From: an uncultured Collinsella sp.
GTDB lineage: Bacteria > Actinomycetota > Coriobacteriia > Coriobacteriales > Coriobacteriaceae
Assembly: GCA_900752275.1 (NCBI GenBank)
Contig: CAADUS010000182.1
Coordinates: 1 to 14,154, forward strand
Reading direction: 5' to 3'
DNA length: 14,154 bases
Shown here: one piece after another, positions 1-6,730 of the stretch
Position numbering within the stretch: position 1 is the stretch's first letter
Layout of the letters: each line of letters starts with the position of its first letter
Translations under genes and position numbers: made by a program
Notes under the pieces: generated by a model
The model's database searches: none
Seen by the model: the letters and a program-made list of their open reading frames with translations, nothing else
Told to the model about the DNA's origin: nothing

Positions 1-1
1 C

Positions 2-454
2 GCCATCGTCGAGCCCGCAGATTCCGCGGCGATGCCGAAAGCGGACACCGAATCAGTACTCGGCGCCGAACCCGCGCCCGTCATCGAGGTGACGCCCGTC
101 AATGAGCAGGCCTTCGCACCGACGATGGTACCGGCCCCCGCACCCGTAGCGCCCGCCATCCCCGAGGACTTCCCCATCGATTTCGCAACCGAGGTCTTCT
201 GCCCCGGCCCGCTTCTGCACCAGCTGTCAACCTATCTCCCCTACGGCGCCGACACGCTCGGCATCGTCGGCGAGTACTACTGGATCGCCCGCGAGCGCGG
301 TACCATCGAGGCCGCGCGAAACCGCGCAAGCTTCCCTCTGCGCTACACGCAAGCCGGCGAGCGCCACGAAGTCACCGTGCGCATCCGCCGCAACACCACC
401 GGCGGTCTCGGAGCCGCCTGGACCATCGATAAAGTCGAGCCTTCTACCAAGTAA
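2..454 (+). CDS. 3' part of an unknown protein with a Pro/Ala-rich linker (5' end outside window)
   Basis: The reading frame is open from base 2 to a TAA at 452-454, giving 150 visible codons. The first ATG, at 32, has no Shine-Dalgarno sequence before it, and the frame is already open upstream, so the gene very likely starts outside the window. Roughly the first 60 visible residues are low-complexity and rich in Pro, Ala, Glu and Val (for example VPAPAPVAPAIPED), which looks like a flexible linker. The last 85-90 residues look globular, with an aromatic patch (GEYYWIARERG) and alternating charged and hydrophobic residues (RHEVTVRIRR) suggesting beta strands near the end. I do not recognise the family and assign no function. 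The gene ends just before a shared terminator and converges on ettA. Confidence 0.7.
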   Translation, partial: AIVEPADSAAMPKADTESVLGAEPAPVIEVTPVNEQAFAPTMVPAPAPVAPAIPEDFPIDFATEVFCPGPLLHQLSTYLPYGADTLGIVGEYYWIARERGTIEAARNRASFPLRYTQAGERHEVTVRIRRNTTGGLGAAWTIDKVEPSTK

Positions 455-455
455 C

Positions 456-492
456 AAAAAGGGACGATAACCCTCAAGGTTATCGTCCCTTT
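456..492. terminator. Bidirectional rho-independent terminator
   Basis: A perfect 12-bp inverted repeat (GGGACGATAACC at 461-472 and its complement at 478-489) encloses a 5-nt loop. It is flanked by AAAAA on the left and TTT on the right, so the stem can extend by three A-T pairs. Read on the minus strand the hairpin is followed by TTTTTGTT; on the plus strand by TTTCTCGTT. It sits between the convergent 2-454 gene and ettA and can end both transcripts, more strongly for ettA. Confidence 0.85.
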
Positions 493-515
493 CTCGTTAG
501 GTCACCTGAGCTCGA

Positions 516-2195
516 CTAGTCGCGCGTCAGCTTGCGGTGAATACGATGCGGCTGGGCTGCATCCTCGCCCAGGCGCTCGATGCGGTTGGCCTGATAGGCC
601 TCGAAGTTGCCCTCGAACCAATACCAGTTGCCCGGATTCTCGTCGGTGCCCTCCCACGCCAGAATGTGCGTGGCGACGCGGTCCAGGAACATACGGTCGT
701 GGCTAATGACCACCGAGCAGCCCGGGAACTCGAGCAGCGCCGCTTCGAGCGAGGACAGCGTCTCGACGTCGAGGTCGTTCGTGGGCTCGTCGAGGAGCAG
801 CAGGTTGCCGCCCTGCTTGAGCGTGAGTGCCAAGTTCAGACGGTTGCGCTCGCCACCGGATAGTACGCCAGCGCGCTTCTGCTGGTCCTGGCCCTTAAAG
901 CCAAAGCTCGCCACATAAGCGCGGCTCGGAACCTCAGTCTCGCCGACCATCATGTGGTCCAGGCCATCCGAGACGACCTCCCACAGGTTCTTATCGGGGT
1001 CGATGCCGGAACGGTTCTGGTCGACGTAAGAAATCTTGACGGTCTCGCCCACCTCGAGCTCGCCCGAAGTCAGCGGCTCCAGACCCACAATCGTCTTGAA
1101 CAGCGTGGTCTTACCGACGCCGTTGGGGCCGATGACGCCCACGATGCCGTTGCGCGGCAGGGTGAACGAAAGGTCGTCGATAAGCACGCGGCCATCGAAC
1201 TCTTTGTGCAGGTGATGGGCCTCGAGCACCTTGTTGCCCAAACGCGGGCCCACAGGAATGCGAATGTCGGTCCAGTCGAGCTTCTGGCTTGCGCGGGCCT
1301 CGGCCTCCATCTCCTCGTAACGAGCCAGACGGGCCTTGTTCTTGGCCTGGCGAGCCTTGGGCGAGCTGCGTACCCACTCGAGTTCGGCCTCCATGCGCTT
1401 GGCGAGCTTGGCATCGCGGTTGCCCTGCGCCTCGATACGGGCAACCTTGGTCTCCAGATACGTGGAGTAGTTGCCCTTGTAGGGATAAAGGTGGCCGCGG
1501 TCGACCTCGCAGATCCACTCGGCAACGTTATCCAGGAAGTAGCGATCGTGCGTGACGGCAAGCACCGCGCCCTGGTAGTTGTGCAGGAAGTGCTCGAGCC
1601 ACAGGATCGACTCGGCGTCCAGGTGGTTCGTGGGCTCGTCGAGCAGCAGCAGGTCGGGAGCCTCGAGCAGCAGCTTGCACAGGGCCACACGGCGGCGCTC
1701 GCCGCCGGAAAGCACGTTGACCGGCATGTCGGAATCGGGCAGCTGCAGGGCGTCCATGGCCTGGCCGAGCTTGGAATCGATATCCCAGCCGTCGGCGGCG
1801 TCGATCTCGTCCTGGAGCTTTCCCATCTCGGCCATGAGGGCGTCCATGTCACAGTCCGGGTCGCACATCTCCTCGCCGATCTTGTTGAAGCGATCGACCT
1901 TGGCGATCATGTCGCCAAATGCCATGCGCACGTTCTCGATGACGGTCTTGTCGTCGTCGAGCGGCGGCTCCTGCTGCAGGATACCCACGGTGTAGCCGGG
2001 GGTGAGCCTGGCATCACCGTTGGAGACCTCCTCGATGCCGGCCATGATCTTGAGCAGGGTCGACTTGCCCATACCGTTGGGGCCCACGACGCCGATCTTG
2101 GCACCGGGGTAGAAGCTCAGGGTCACGTCGTCAAGGATTACCTTGTCGCCATGGGCCTTGCGAGCCTGATACATCTGGTAGATAAACTCCGCCAT
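516..2195 (-). CDS. ettA: Energy-dependent translational throttle EttA (ABC-F ATPase)
   Basis: This 559-residue protein has two ABC ATPase domains and no membrane segments. Domain 1 has Walker A GPNGMGKST (38-46), signature LSGGE (162-166) and Walker B LLLLDEPTNHLD (182-193). Domain 2 has GPNGVGKTT (356-364), LSGGE (445-449) and LLLLDEPTNDLD (465-476). Both catalytic glutamates (E187, E470) are present. The insert at about 95-139 matches the EttA arm, and the linker between domains carries the EttA-like stretch ELEWVRSSPKARQAKNKARL (271-290). The length is close to the 555 residues of E. coli EttA. In that family the protein binds the ribosomal E site and gates the first peptide bond according to ADP/ATP ratio. 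The start is supported by a purine-rich GAAAGGA about 12 nt upstream. Other ABC-F members (Uup, resistance types) fit less well because of the arm and linker. It looks like a single-gene unit with a terminator behind it. Confidence 0.93.
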   Translation of the reverse strand: MAEFIYQMYQARKAHGDKVILDDVTLSFYPGAKIGVVGPNGMGKSTLLKIMAGIEEVSNGDARLTPGYTVGILQQEPPLDDDKTVIENVRMAFGDMIAKVDRFNKIGEEMCDPDCDMDALMAEMGKLQDEIDAADGWDIDSKLGQAMDALQLPDSDMPVNVLSGGERRRVALCKLLLEAPDLLLLDEPTNHLDAESILWLEHFLHNYQGAVLAVTHDRYFLDNVAEWICEVDRGHLYPYKGNYSTYLETKVARIEAQGNRDAKLAKRMEAELEWVRSSPKARQAKNKARLARYEEMEAEARASQKLDWTDIRIPVGPRLGNKVLEAHHLHKEFDGRVLIDDLSFTLPRNGIVGVIGPNGVGKTTLFKTIVGLEPLTSGELEVGETVKISYVDQNRSGIDPDKNLWEVVSDGLDHMMVGETEVPSRAYVASFGFKGQDQQKRAGVLSGGERNRLNLALTLKQGGNLLLLDEPTNDLDVETLSSLEAALLEFPGCSVVISHDRMFLDRVATHILAWEGTDENPGNWYWFEGNFEAYQANRIERLGEDAAQPHRIHRKLTRD

Positions 2196-2286
2196 ATGTC
2201 TGTTCTATCCTTTCTACCTGCTGTTTCCCTATTCTTGATTCGCTTTAGTGGAAACGAAATGAGAAAACCAGCTCTGAAACGTAACG

Positions 2287-2315
2287 AAAAAGGGGCATGG
2301 TTGCCCACACCCCCT
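2287..2315 (-). terminator. Rho-independent terminator after the sdpI-like gene
   Basis: On the minus strand a stem begins AGGGG, continues through TGTGG with wobble pairs, closes on a GCAA tetraloop, and returns through CCATG and CCCCT into a run of Ts. It lies about 65 nt past the stop of the SdpI-family gene and before ettA, so it should separate the arsR-sdpI unit from ettA. I see no strong ettA promoter in the rest of this 184-bp gap, and no gene. Confidence 0.7.
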
Positions 2316-2379
2316 AATACTACCTGGGAAAAGTCCCCCGGAACATACTATGAACTGCATACGCTAGTTTTCCGCAACC

Positions 2380-3084
2380 TTAACGAGCGGCTCGCTGCGA
2401 TTTGCGCCACAACAGATACGAGTAGACGTAGACGGCTCCAACCGAACCAAACGCCAGAGCCGCAATCACCGCGGCGACGACTTCACTCGAAAGCACGCTG
2501 CCTGCCACGCCCATCACAATCAGGCCAATACCCAGCACCATAAAGCAGGCGCCGCCAAAACGCTGCGTACGGCGCCAGTTCTCGGGATCGGCAAGCGCCC
2601 AGGGTGTCTTGATACCGAGCGTATAGTTCTGCTTCACACGCGGCAAGTAGTTGCCTACGCCGATGAACAGCAAACCGACAACACCGGAAATAAGCACGTT
2701 AACCGAACCGACCGCCGGCACCACGCCCCAGACCGTAAGCTCTCCCAGCCAGCTTATGGCGCACATGAACAAGGTGAAGGCGATTACGAAGCCCTGGTAG
2801 AACTTGCCCGAGGTTCGATATGCCTCACCTTTGGGGTCGATGCGCGGCACCACGCAGAACATTGCGAGAAGCGCCAGAGGCAGCACGCCGAGCGCGGAGG
2901 CCATCCAGCTAGGACCCCAACCGTCGACGGCGCCGTTCGCGCCCCAGTGCGTGGGAATCTGCGCAGGCAAGCTCGGCATCACCATGAGGTGCGCTACGAC
3001 ATTGGCGACGCACAGAGCGACCAGCGCAATCCACACGCGCGACGATACCCCCGTGGGGTGAATGCCCTTGTTTTCGTTATTCAT
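2380..3084 (-). CDS. SdpI-family integral membrane protein (DUF1648 + SdpI)
   Basis: This 234-residue membrane protein has about six hydrophobic segments (roughly 17-36, 60-79, 98-119, 126-146, 178-198 and 202-226). After the first segment is the DUF1648 motif LPAQIPTHWGANGAVDGWG (39-57). Between segments 4 and 5 is the SdpI signature, with GNYLPRVKQNYTLGIKTPW (144-162) followed by a Trp-Arg-Arg-Thr element. In Bacillus subtilis SdpI gives immunity to the SdpC toxin and holds the repressor SdpR at the membrane. Here it is known only as a family member, and no toxin gene is nearby. I chose the ATG at 3084 because GGAAGG sits 8 nt upstream; a GTG at 3093 would overlap that site. The start overlaps the stop of the upstream repressor gene by 8 nt, so the two are probably translationally coupled. 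Confidence 0.85.
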   Translation of the reverse strand: MNNENKGIHPTGVSSRVWIALVALCVANVVAHLMVMPSLPAQIPTHWGANGAVDGWGPSWMASALGVLPLALLAMFCVVPRIDPKGEAYRTSGKFYQGFVIAFTLFMCAISWLGELTVWGVVPAVGSVNVLISGVVGLLFIGVGNYLPRVKQNYTLGIKTPWALADPENWRRTQRFGGACFMVLGIGLIVMGVAGSVLSSEVVAAVIAALAFGSVGAVYVYSYLLWRKSQRAAR

Positions 3085-3355
3085 CCTTATCACCTTCCGT
3101 GTTTGTAAAGCCCATAAACCAGCCGATCAAGTCCTGCATGACGGTGGTGTTTAAGCTGTAAACGATGTTTTGGCCATGACGTTCGTCGGTCACCAACCCG
3201 GCGTTTTTGAGCGTCGCCAAGTGATGGCTCAGCGACGGCTTACTGATATCGAAATGCTCGGCAAGCTCCCCCGCCGTGCAATTGCCCTCGCGCAGCAGTT
3301 CCAAAATGCGCCGTCGCGTTGGATCGGCAAGCGCCTTAAAACCCTCTCCCGGCAT
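3077..3355 (-). CDS. ArsR-family winged-helix repressor, SdpR-like
   Basis: This is a 92-residue winged helix-turn-helix protein. It opens with FKALADPTRRRILELL (6-21), typical of the family. The HTH follows, with GELAEHFDIS leading into the recognition helix KPSLSHHLATLKNAGLV (39-55), and then the wing DERHGQNIVYSL. There is a single cysteine (C26) and no CxC metal-sensing motif, so metal sensing is unlikely. Its pairing with an SdpI-family gene directly downstream matches the B. subtilis sdpR-sdpI arrangement, where the repressor controls its own operon and is sequestered by SdpI. I prefer the ATG at 3355, preceded by AGAGGAGG with a short 4-nt spacer, over the ATGs at 3373 and 3370, which lack a ribosome site. 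Its likely operator and promoter are at 3390-3419. Confidence 0.88.
   Translation of the reverse strand: MPGEGFKALADPTRRRILELLREGNCTAGELAEHFDISKPSLSHHLATLKNAGLVTDERHGQNIVYSLNTTVMQDLIGWFMGFTNTEGDKDE
3093..3098 (-). promoter_or_regulatory. Shine-Dalgarno that sets the SdpI-family start
   Basis: GGAAGG lies 8 nt before the ATG at 3084 and inside the end of the upstream ArsR gene. It overlaps the GTG at 3093, which argues against that codon as the start. Confidence 0.6.
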
Positions 3356-3358
3356 AAG

Positions 3359-3367
3359 ACCTCCTCT
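3359..3367 (-). promoter_or_regulatory. Shine-Dalgarno that sets the ArsR start
   Basis: AGAGGAGGT on the minus strand is a near-perfect ribosome site only a few bases before the ATG at 3355. It would lie inside the coding region if the ATG at 3373 or 3370 were used, so it favours the shorter protein. Confidence 0.6.
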
Positions 3368-3389
3368 CATCATCTCTCATGACGCGCAC

Positions 3390-3418
3390 ACTATACTCGA
3401 TATTTAGATGTTTGTCTA
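3390..3418 (-). promoter_or_regulatory. Promoter of the arsR-sdpI unit
   Basis: Reading the minus strand, a -35 box TAGACA (3418-3413) is followed by a 17-bp spacer and a -10 box TATAGT (3395-3390). Both are close to the sigma-70-type consensus. Transcription would start about 30 nt before the chosen ATG at 3355. Confidence 0.7.
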
Positions 3419-3419
3419 A
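3404..3419. promoter_or_regulatory. Likely operator for the ArsR-family repressor
   Basis: A perfect inverted repeat, TTAGA (3404-3408) and TCTAA (3415-3419) with a 6-bp centre, lies over the -35 box and the adjoining spacer of the arsR-sdpI promoter. A further TCTAA half-site follows at 3423-3427. Size and position fit an autoregulatory ArsR-family site. Binding is inferred, not shown. Confidence 0.6.
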
Positions 3420-3457
3420 CTATCTAATCGCAATGCTTCAAACCACATCAAAGTAAA

Positions 3458-3489
3458 CGCCATCGCAACCTATGGCGATTACCTATAAT
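3458..3489 (+). promoter_or_regulatory. Putative tcdA promoter with an overlapping inverted repeat
   Basis: A consensus -10 box TATAAT is at 3484-3489, about 45 nt before the tcdA start. No good -35 box lies 16-18 bp upstream. In its place is an inverted repeat, CGCCAT (3458-3463) and ATGGCG (3472-3477). The -10 box is convincing; the palindrome may be a regulator site or chance. Confidence 0.5.
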
Positions 3490-3522
3490 GACGATAGCTA
3501 AAACACGATTCGCTTCCCCATC

Positions 3523-3527
3523 GGAGG
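3523..3527 (+). promoter_or_regulatory. Shine-Dalgarno that sets the tcdA start
   Basis: GGAGG ends directly against the ATG at 3528, which is too close to serve it, and lies 6 nt before the ATG at 3534. The second ATG is therefore the start. Confidence 0.75.
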
Positions 3528-3533
3528 ATGTCT

Positions 3534-4328
3534 ATGACCGAAACCGCTGCCGCTCTCGTCGAGACACGCGACACCAAGCTCGAGATCATCATGGGCCGCG
3601 AGGCACTCGATAAGCTCGCCGATGCTACGGTGCTGATGCTCGGCTGCGGAGGTGTGGGGTCCAATTGCTGCGAGGCGCTCGCCCGCGGCGGCATTGGTCA
3701 TTTCGTCATTCTGGACAAGGACATCGTCGCGCCCAGCAATATCAATCGCCAGGCTATCGCCTTTCACAGCACCGTCGGCAAACGCAAGGTCGATGTTATG
3801 GAAGCCATGATTCGCGATATCAATCCCGCCGCCACCGTTATCAAGCGCACCGAATACCTGCTGAGCGACAACATCGACGAGTTCTTCGCGAGCGTTTTGG
3901 AGCAGACGGACGGCAAGCTCGACTACGTCGTCGACGCCATCGACACCATCTCGGCCAAGCTCACCATTGCCAAATATGCTCAGGACCACGACATTCGTTT
4001 GGTTAGCTCCATGGGCGGGGCCAACAAGCTCCATCCCGAGTGCCTCCGCTTTGCCGACATCTTCGATACGGTACGTGACCCCATGAGCCGCATTATGCGC
4101 AAAGAATGCAAGAAGCGCGGCATCAAGAGCCTGCACGTACTGTTTAGCTGCGAGGAATCGGTTAAGACACAGCCCCGCGACCCTTCCAACATCCACGAGC
4201 GCACCGAGCTGGGAACCGCCAGCTTTATGCCGCCCATCATGGGCCAGATGATCGCCGGCGAGGTTATCCGTCAGATCAGTGGTCGCGGCACCGAGCGCGT
4301 GCGCGCCGACGGCCAACGCCTGGACTAG
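3534..4328 (+). CDS. tcdA: tRNA threonylcarbamoyladenosine dehydratase TcdA
   Basis: This is a 264-residue E1-like (ThiF/MoeB fold) enzyme, close to the 268 residues of E. coli TcdA (CsdL/YgdL). The family uses ATP to cyclise the t6A base at position 37 of ANN-decoding tRNAs into the hydantoin form ct6A. The nucleotide loop is GCGGVGS (37-43), followed by the acidic DKD (61-63) and the SNINRQ element (68-73) that contacts ATP. DAID (134-137) and SMGGANKLHP (159-168) are further family motifs. The C-terminal FMPPIMGQMIAGEVIRQISG (231-250) matches the family end. No ThiS or MoaD partner gene is nearby, which argues against a ThiF or MoeB role. The start at 3534 is set by the ribosome site. A TatD-family gene follows after 14 nt, probably on the same transcript. 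Confidence 0.93.
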   Translation: MTETAAALVETRDTKLEIIMGREALDKLADATVLMLGCGGVGSNCCEALARGGIGHFVILDKDIVAPSNINRQAIAFHSTVGKRKVDVMEAMIRDINPAATVIKRTEYLLSDNIDEFFASVLEQTDGKLDYVVDAIDTISAKLTIAKYAQDHDIRLVSSMGGANKLHPECLRFADIFDTVRDPMSRIMRKECKKRGIKSLHVLFSCEESVKTQPRDPSNIHERTELGTASFMPPIMGQMIAGEVIRQISGRGTERVRADGQRLD

Positions 4329-4342
4329 CGGAGCGCGCCGAG

Positions 4343-5125
4343 ATGGAGCCCCGGTTATTTGATGCACACTGCCATCTTGATTTAATGGCTCACCCGGACG
4401 CCGTTGCCGATGAGGCAACGGCGCTGGGCTTGGGTCTATTTGATTGCGGCGTCGATCCACGCGACTTCGCTAGCGCACACGGGCGAACCCGTCGCCTTCC
4501 TACCGTCATCAAGGGCATCGGCCTCCATCCCTGGTGGCTCGCCGACGGCCGCTGCGGTCCCGCCGAAGTCAATCTGCTTTGCGAAGTTGCTGCCCAAGAG
4601 CGCTACATCGGCGAAGTCGGGCTCGACTTTTCCGCGCGCTTTGCTGGAAGTGAGCCGCTACAAATACAGGCACTTAACCGGCTCTGCGATGCACTCGTGC
4701 AGCATCCTCTTACCGGGCGCGTGATATCAATTCACGCCGTTCGTTCGGCAGGAGCCGTACTGGACGTCCTCGAATCGCATGGACTACTCATCCCAAACCC
4801 CGACTCCCCCGGTATCATCTTCCACTGGTTTAGCGGCACTTCGAACGAACTCGCCCGCGCGCGAAACGCAAACTGCTATTTTTCCGTGAACGAGCGTATG
4901 CTCGCCACCAAGCGCGGTCGCGAATATGCCCGGCAGATTCCACTCGACCGTCTACTGCTCGAGACCGATGCGCCAGCCGAACCAAACACAGAAACAAGCG
5001 CGCAGTCGCTCATCAGATCGCTCGCAAGGACCTCGATGCGCATCGCCTCACTCAAAAACTGTGACGCAAAGCGCATCGAGTCGGCAGTTTTAGCAAATGC
5101 GCACTCTGTTTTTGACCTTCGCTAA
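4343..5125 (+). CDS. TatD-family metal-dependent hydrolase
   Basis: This 260-residue TIM-barrel protein has the ordered metal ligands of the TatD family: H9 and H11 in DAHCHLD, E91 in IGEVGLD, H131 in SIHAV, H161 in FHWFSG and D209 in LLLETDAP. All are intact, so it should be a working two-metal phosphodiesterase or nuclease. E. coli TatD has 3'-5' exonuclease activity, and other family members act on tRNA ends or D-aminoacyl-tRNA. At 260 residues it matches the usual length. The start at 4343 has GGAG 9 nt upstream. Its closeness to tcdA suggests co-transcription but does not define the substrate. I assign the family, not a specific orthologue. Confidence 0.88.
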   Translation: MEPRLFDAHCHLDLMAHPDAVADEATALGLGLFDCGVDPRDFASAHGRTRRLPTVIKGIGLHPWWLADGRCGPAEVNLLCEVAAQERYIGEVGLDFSARFAGSEPLQIQALNRLCDALVQHPLTGRVISIHAVRSAGAVLDVLESHGLLIPNPDSPGIIFHWFSGTSNELARARNANCYFSVNERMLATKRGREYARQIPLDRLLLETDAPAEPNTETSAQSLIRSLARTSMRIASLKNCDAKRIESAVLANAHSVFDLR

Positions 5126-5136
5126 CTCCTGTGGGC

Positions 5137-5154
5137 AAAAATGCCAAGGGGCAT
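5137..5154 (-). terminator. Possible weak terminator after the FGGY kinase gene
   Basis: On the minus strand ATGCC-CCTT-GGCAT forms a 5-bp hairpin followed directly by TTTT. It is about 50 nt past the stop of the last gene of the catabolic cluster. The stem is short, so this is a modest call. No poly-T follows it on the plus strand, so it would not stop tcdA/tatD transcripts. Confidence 0.4.
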
Positions 5155-5206
5155 GCAAATCGCACAACGCAGTCCCTATTTTGGAAGACAGTACAATTCG
5201 GCAGCA

Positions 5207-6724
5207 TTACACCAATTCGTGCATGAGATCACGGTTGCGTGCATACAATTCGTCAAAGATATGACGGCGCGACGCATATAACTCGTGGGCAGTCATATCA
5301 GGCACGATTGTTTGCGCAACGCCAAGGACTTGGGCGAGCTCATCCCATGATGCATAGGCGCCACCTGCGAGAGCTGCCATGATGGCATCACCGAAGCATG
5401 CGCCCACCGTAACCTTGGCAACCGAGACCTCGCGCCCACATACGTCGGCGATAGCCTGCATCCAAACTGGATTCTTGGTTCCACCTCCGACAAGCATAAT
5501 GCGCCCAATTGGCAGTCCATGTTCTCGCTCGATAATGTCGACATGGGATGCAACGGTATACGCGACGCCTTCCAAGGCGGCACGAACCATATGGGCTCGC
5601 GTATGCCTTCCGGTCAGGCCAAAGAAGACGCCACGCGCCTCGGGATCGTTGAGCGGAGTGCGCTCCCCCGCAAAGTACGGCAGACACAGGAGCCCATCGG
5701 CACCCGGCGCCACACCGGCGGCATCATGCGCCATAACCGAATATGCATCGGGGCCACCGTGGTCCTCGGCCTCTACGGCGTCGCGATACAGCTCTTGGCG
5801 CAGCCACGATGTGAGCGCACCCGCCGTATTGGTCCCCGCGCAGATCCCGTAAGTTCCGGGAATGATAAACGTCCCTGGCCACAGGCGGGCATCATCGACC
5901 ATATGATCAGCTAGGTAGATGAAATACGCCGTACTCCCCAACTGAACCATCATATCGCCGGGACGAAATACACCCGTCGAAATGGCCTCGGCACCAGAGT
6001 CGCCCGTTCCCACTAAGACAGGTGTCCCTGCCGCGAGCCCCGTCGCCTCAGCCGCACGCTGAGTAATCACCCCGGCAATATCGGTAGCCGACATTACCTC
6101 CGCCATCTGGTCAGGCCGGCAGAAACGAGCACATTCCCGAGCATCAACCTTCCAAGTGAAGCGGTCGTATAGGGGAAGAAAATCCTCCGCCAGATAACGG
6201 TCCACCGTAAAACGCCCCGTCAACTTTGCGCACAGAAACGATGACGCCGTCAGGAACTTCGCGGCACGTTCGTGCACCTCGGGCATATTCTCCTTAAACC
6301 ACAAGATCTTGGGAGCAATATCTGACGAACAGGGATCGTGCCCGAAAAGCTCGCGTGCGCGATCTGACCCATATTCGGAAAGAAGCTCGTCAATCTGCGG
6401 TTTCGAACGTGCATCGACTCCATACAAAATCGCGGGCGCCAGCGCGTTGCACTCGGTATCGACCGGCACACAGTCGCAGCCCAATGCGGAAAGGCCCACG
6501 CATCCGATCTGTGCCGCGTTAACCCCCGATCGCGCCACCAGCTCGCACGACAAGCGGCAAAAATCGCCCCACCAAACGGCCTCGGCATCATGCTGGTACC
6601 ATCCGTCACACGGGTTGTCCGTCTCGTGTCCACAAGAGGCTTGGCAAACGATGTTGCATCGATCATCGATTAAAACGCCTTTAGAGGCGCTTGTCCCAAT
6701 ATCAATACCCAGATAGAGCGCCAT
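5207..6724 (-). CDS. FGGY-family carbohydrate kinase (xylulokinase-like)
   Basis: A 505-residue sugar kinase with the two-domain actin-like fold of the FGGY family. The N-terminal phosphate loop is DIGTSASKG (8-16). GWYQHDAEAVWW (41-52) corresponds to the xylulokinase-type substrate loop. GTGDSGAEA (239-247) holds the likely catalytic base D242. FAGERTP (351-357) and the adenosine motif GGGTKNPVWMQA (413-424) complete the set. Family members phosphorylate ketoses or polyols such as xylulose, ribulose, glycerol or fuculose; the motifs point nearest to xylulokinase but do not fix the sugar. No pentose isomerase or epimerase of the xylose pathway is beside it. Its neighbours are BtpA/SgcQ and YjbQ proteins, so an atypical ketose is possible. 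The start has AGGGGAG 9 nt upstream, inside the end of the btpA-like gene, and only 6 bp separate the two genes. Confidence 0.85.
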   Translation of the reverse strand: MALYLGIDIGTSASKGVLIDDRCNIVCQASCGHETDNPCDGWYQHDAEAVWWGDFCRLSCELVARSGVNAAQIGCVGLSALGCDCVPVDTECNALAPAILYGVDARSKPQIDELLSEYGSDRARELFGHDPCSSDIAPKILWFKENMPEVHERAAKFLTASSFLCAKLTGRFTVDRYLAEDFLPLYDRFTWKVDARECARFCRPDQMAEVMSATDIAGVITQRAAEATGLAAGTPVLVGTGDSGAEAISTGVFRPGDMMVQLGSTAYFIYLADHMVDDARLWPGTFIIPGTYGICAGTNTAGALTSWLRQELYRDAVEAEDHGGPDAYSVMAHDAAGVAPGADGLLCLPYFAGERTPLNDPEARGVFFGLTGRHTRAHMVRAALEGVAYTVASHVDIIEREHGLPIGRIMLVGGGTKNPVWMQAIADVCGREVSVAKVTVGACFGDAIMAALAGGAYASWDELAQVLGVAQTIVPDMTAHELYASRRHIFDELYARNRDLMHELV

Positions 6725-6730
6725 AGGTGC

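Noticed and set aside
2196..2286. A promoter for ettA in this gap
   Set aside because: I compared several weak -35/-10 pairs and none was convincing enough to list.
954..2543. A 529-codon plus-strand open frame opposite ettA
   Set aside because: It is antisense to a clear ABC-F gene, has no recognisable motifs or ribosome site, and runs across an intergenic terminator. Long antisense frames are expected from this codon bias.
3077..3355. Metal-sensing role for the ArsR-family protein
   Set aside because: There is only one cysteine and no CxC motif, and the partner gene is SdpI-like, not a metal pump.
3498..4460. A 320-codon minus-strand open frame opposite tcdA
   Set aside because: It shadows tcdA, whose motifs are complete, and extends into the start of the TatD-family gene and the tcdA promoter region.
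5141..5154. The small hairpin read as a plus-strand terminator for tcdA/tatD
   Set aside because: On the plus strand the 5-bp stem is followed by GCAAATCG with no T-run. It suits only the minus strand.
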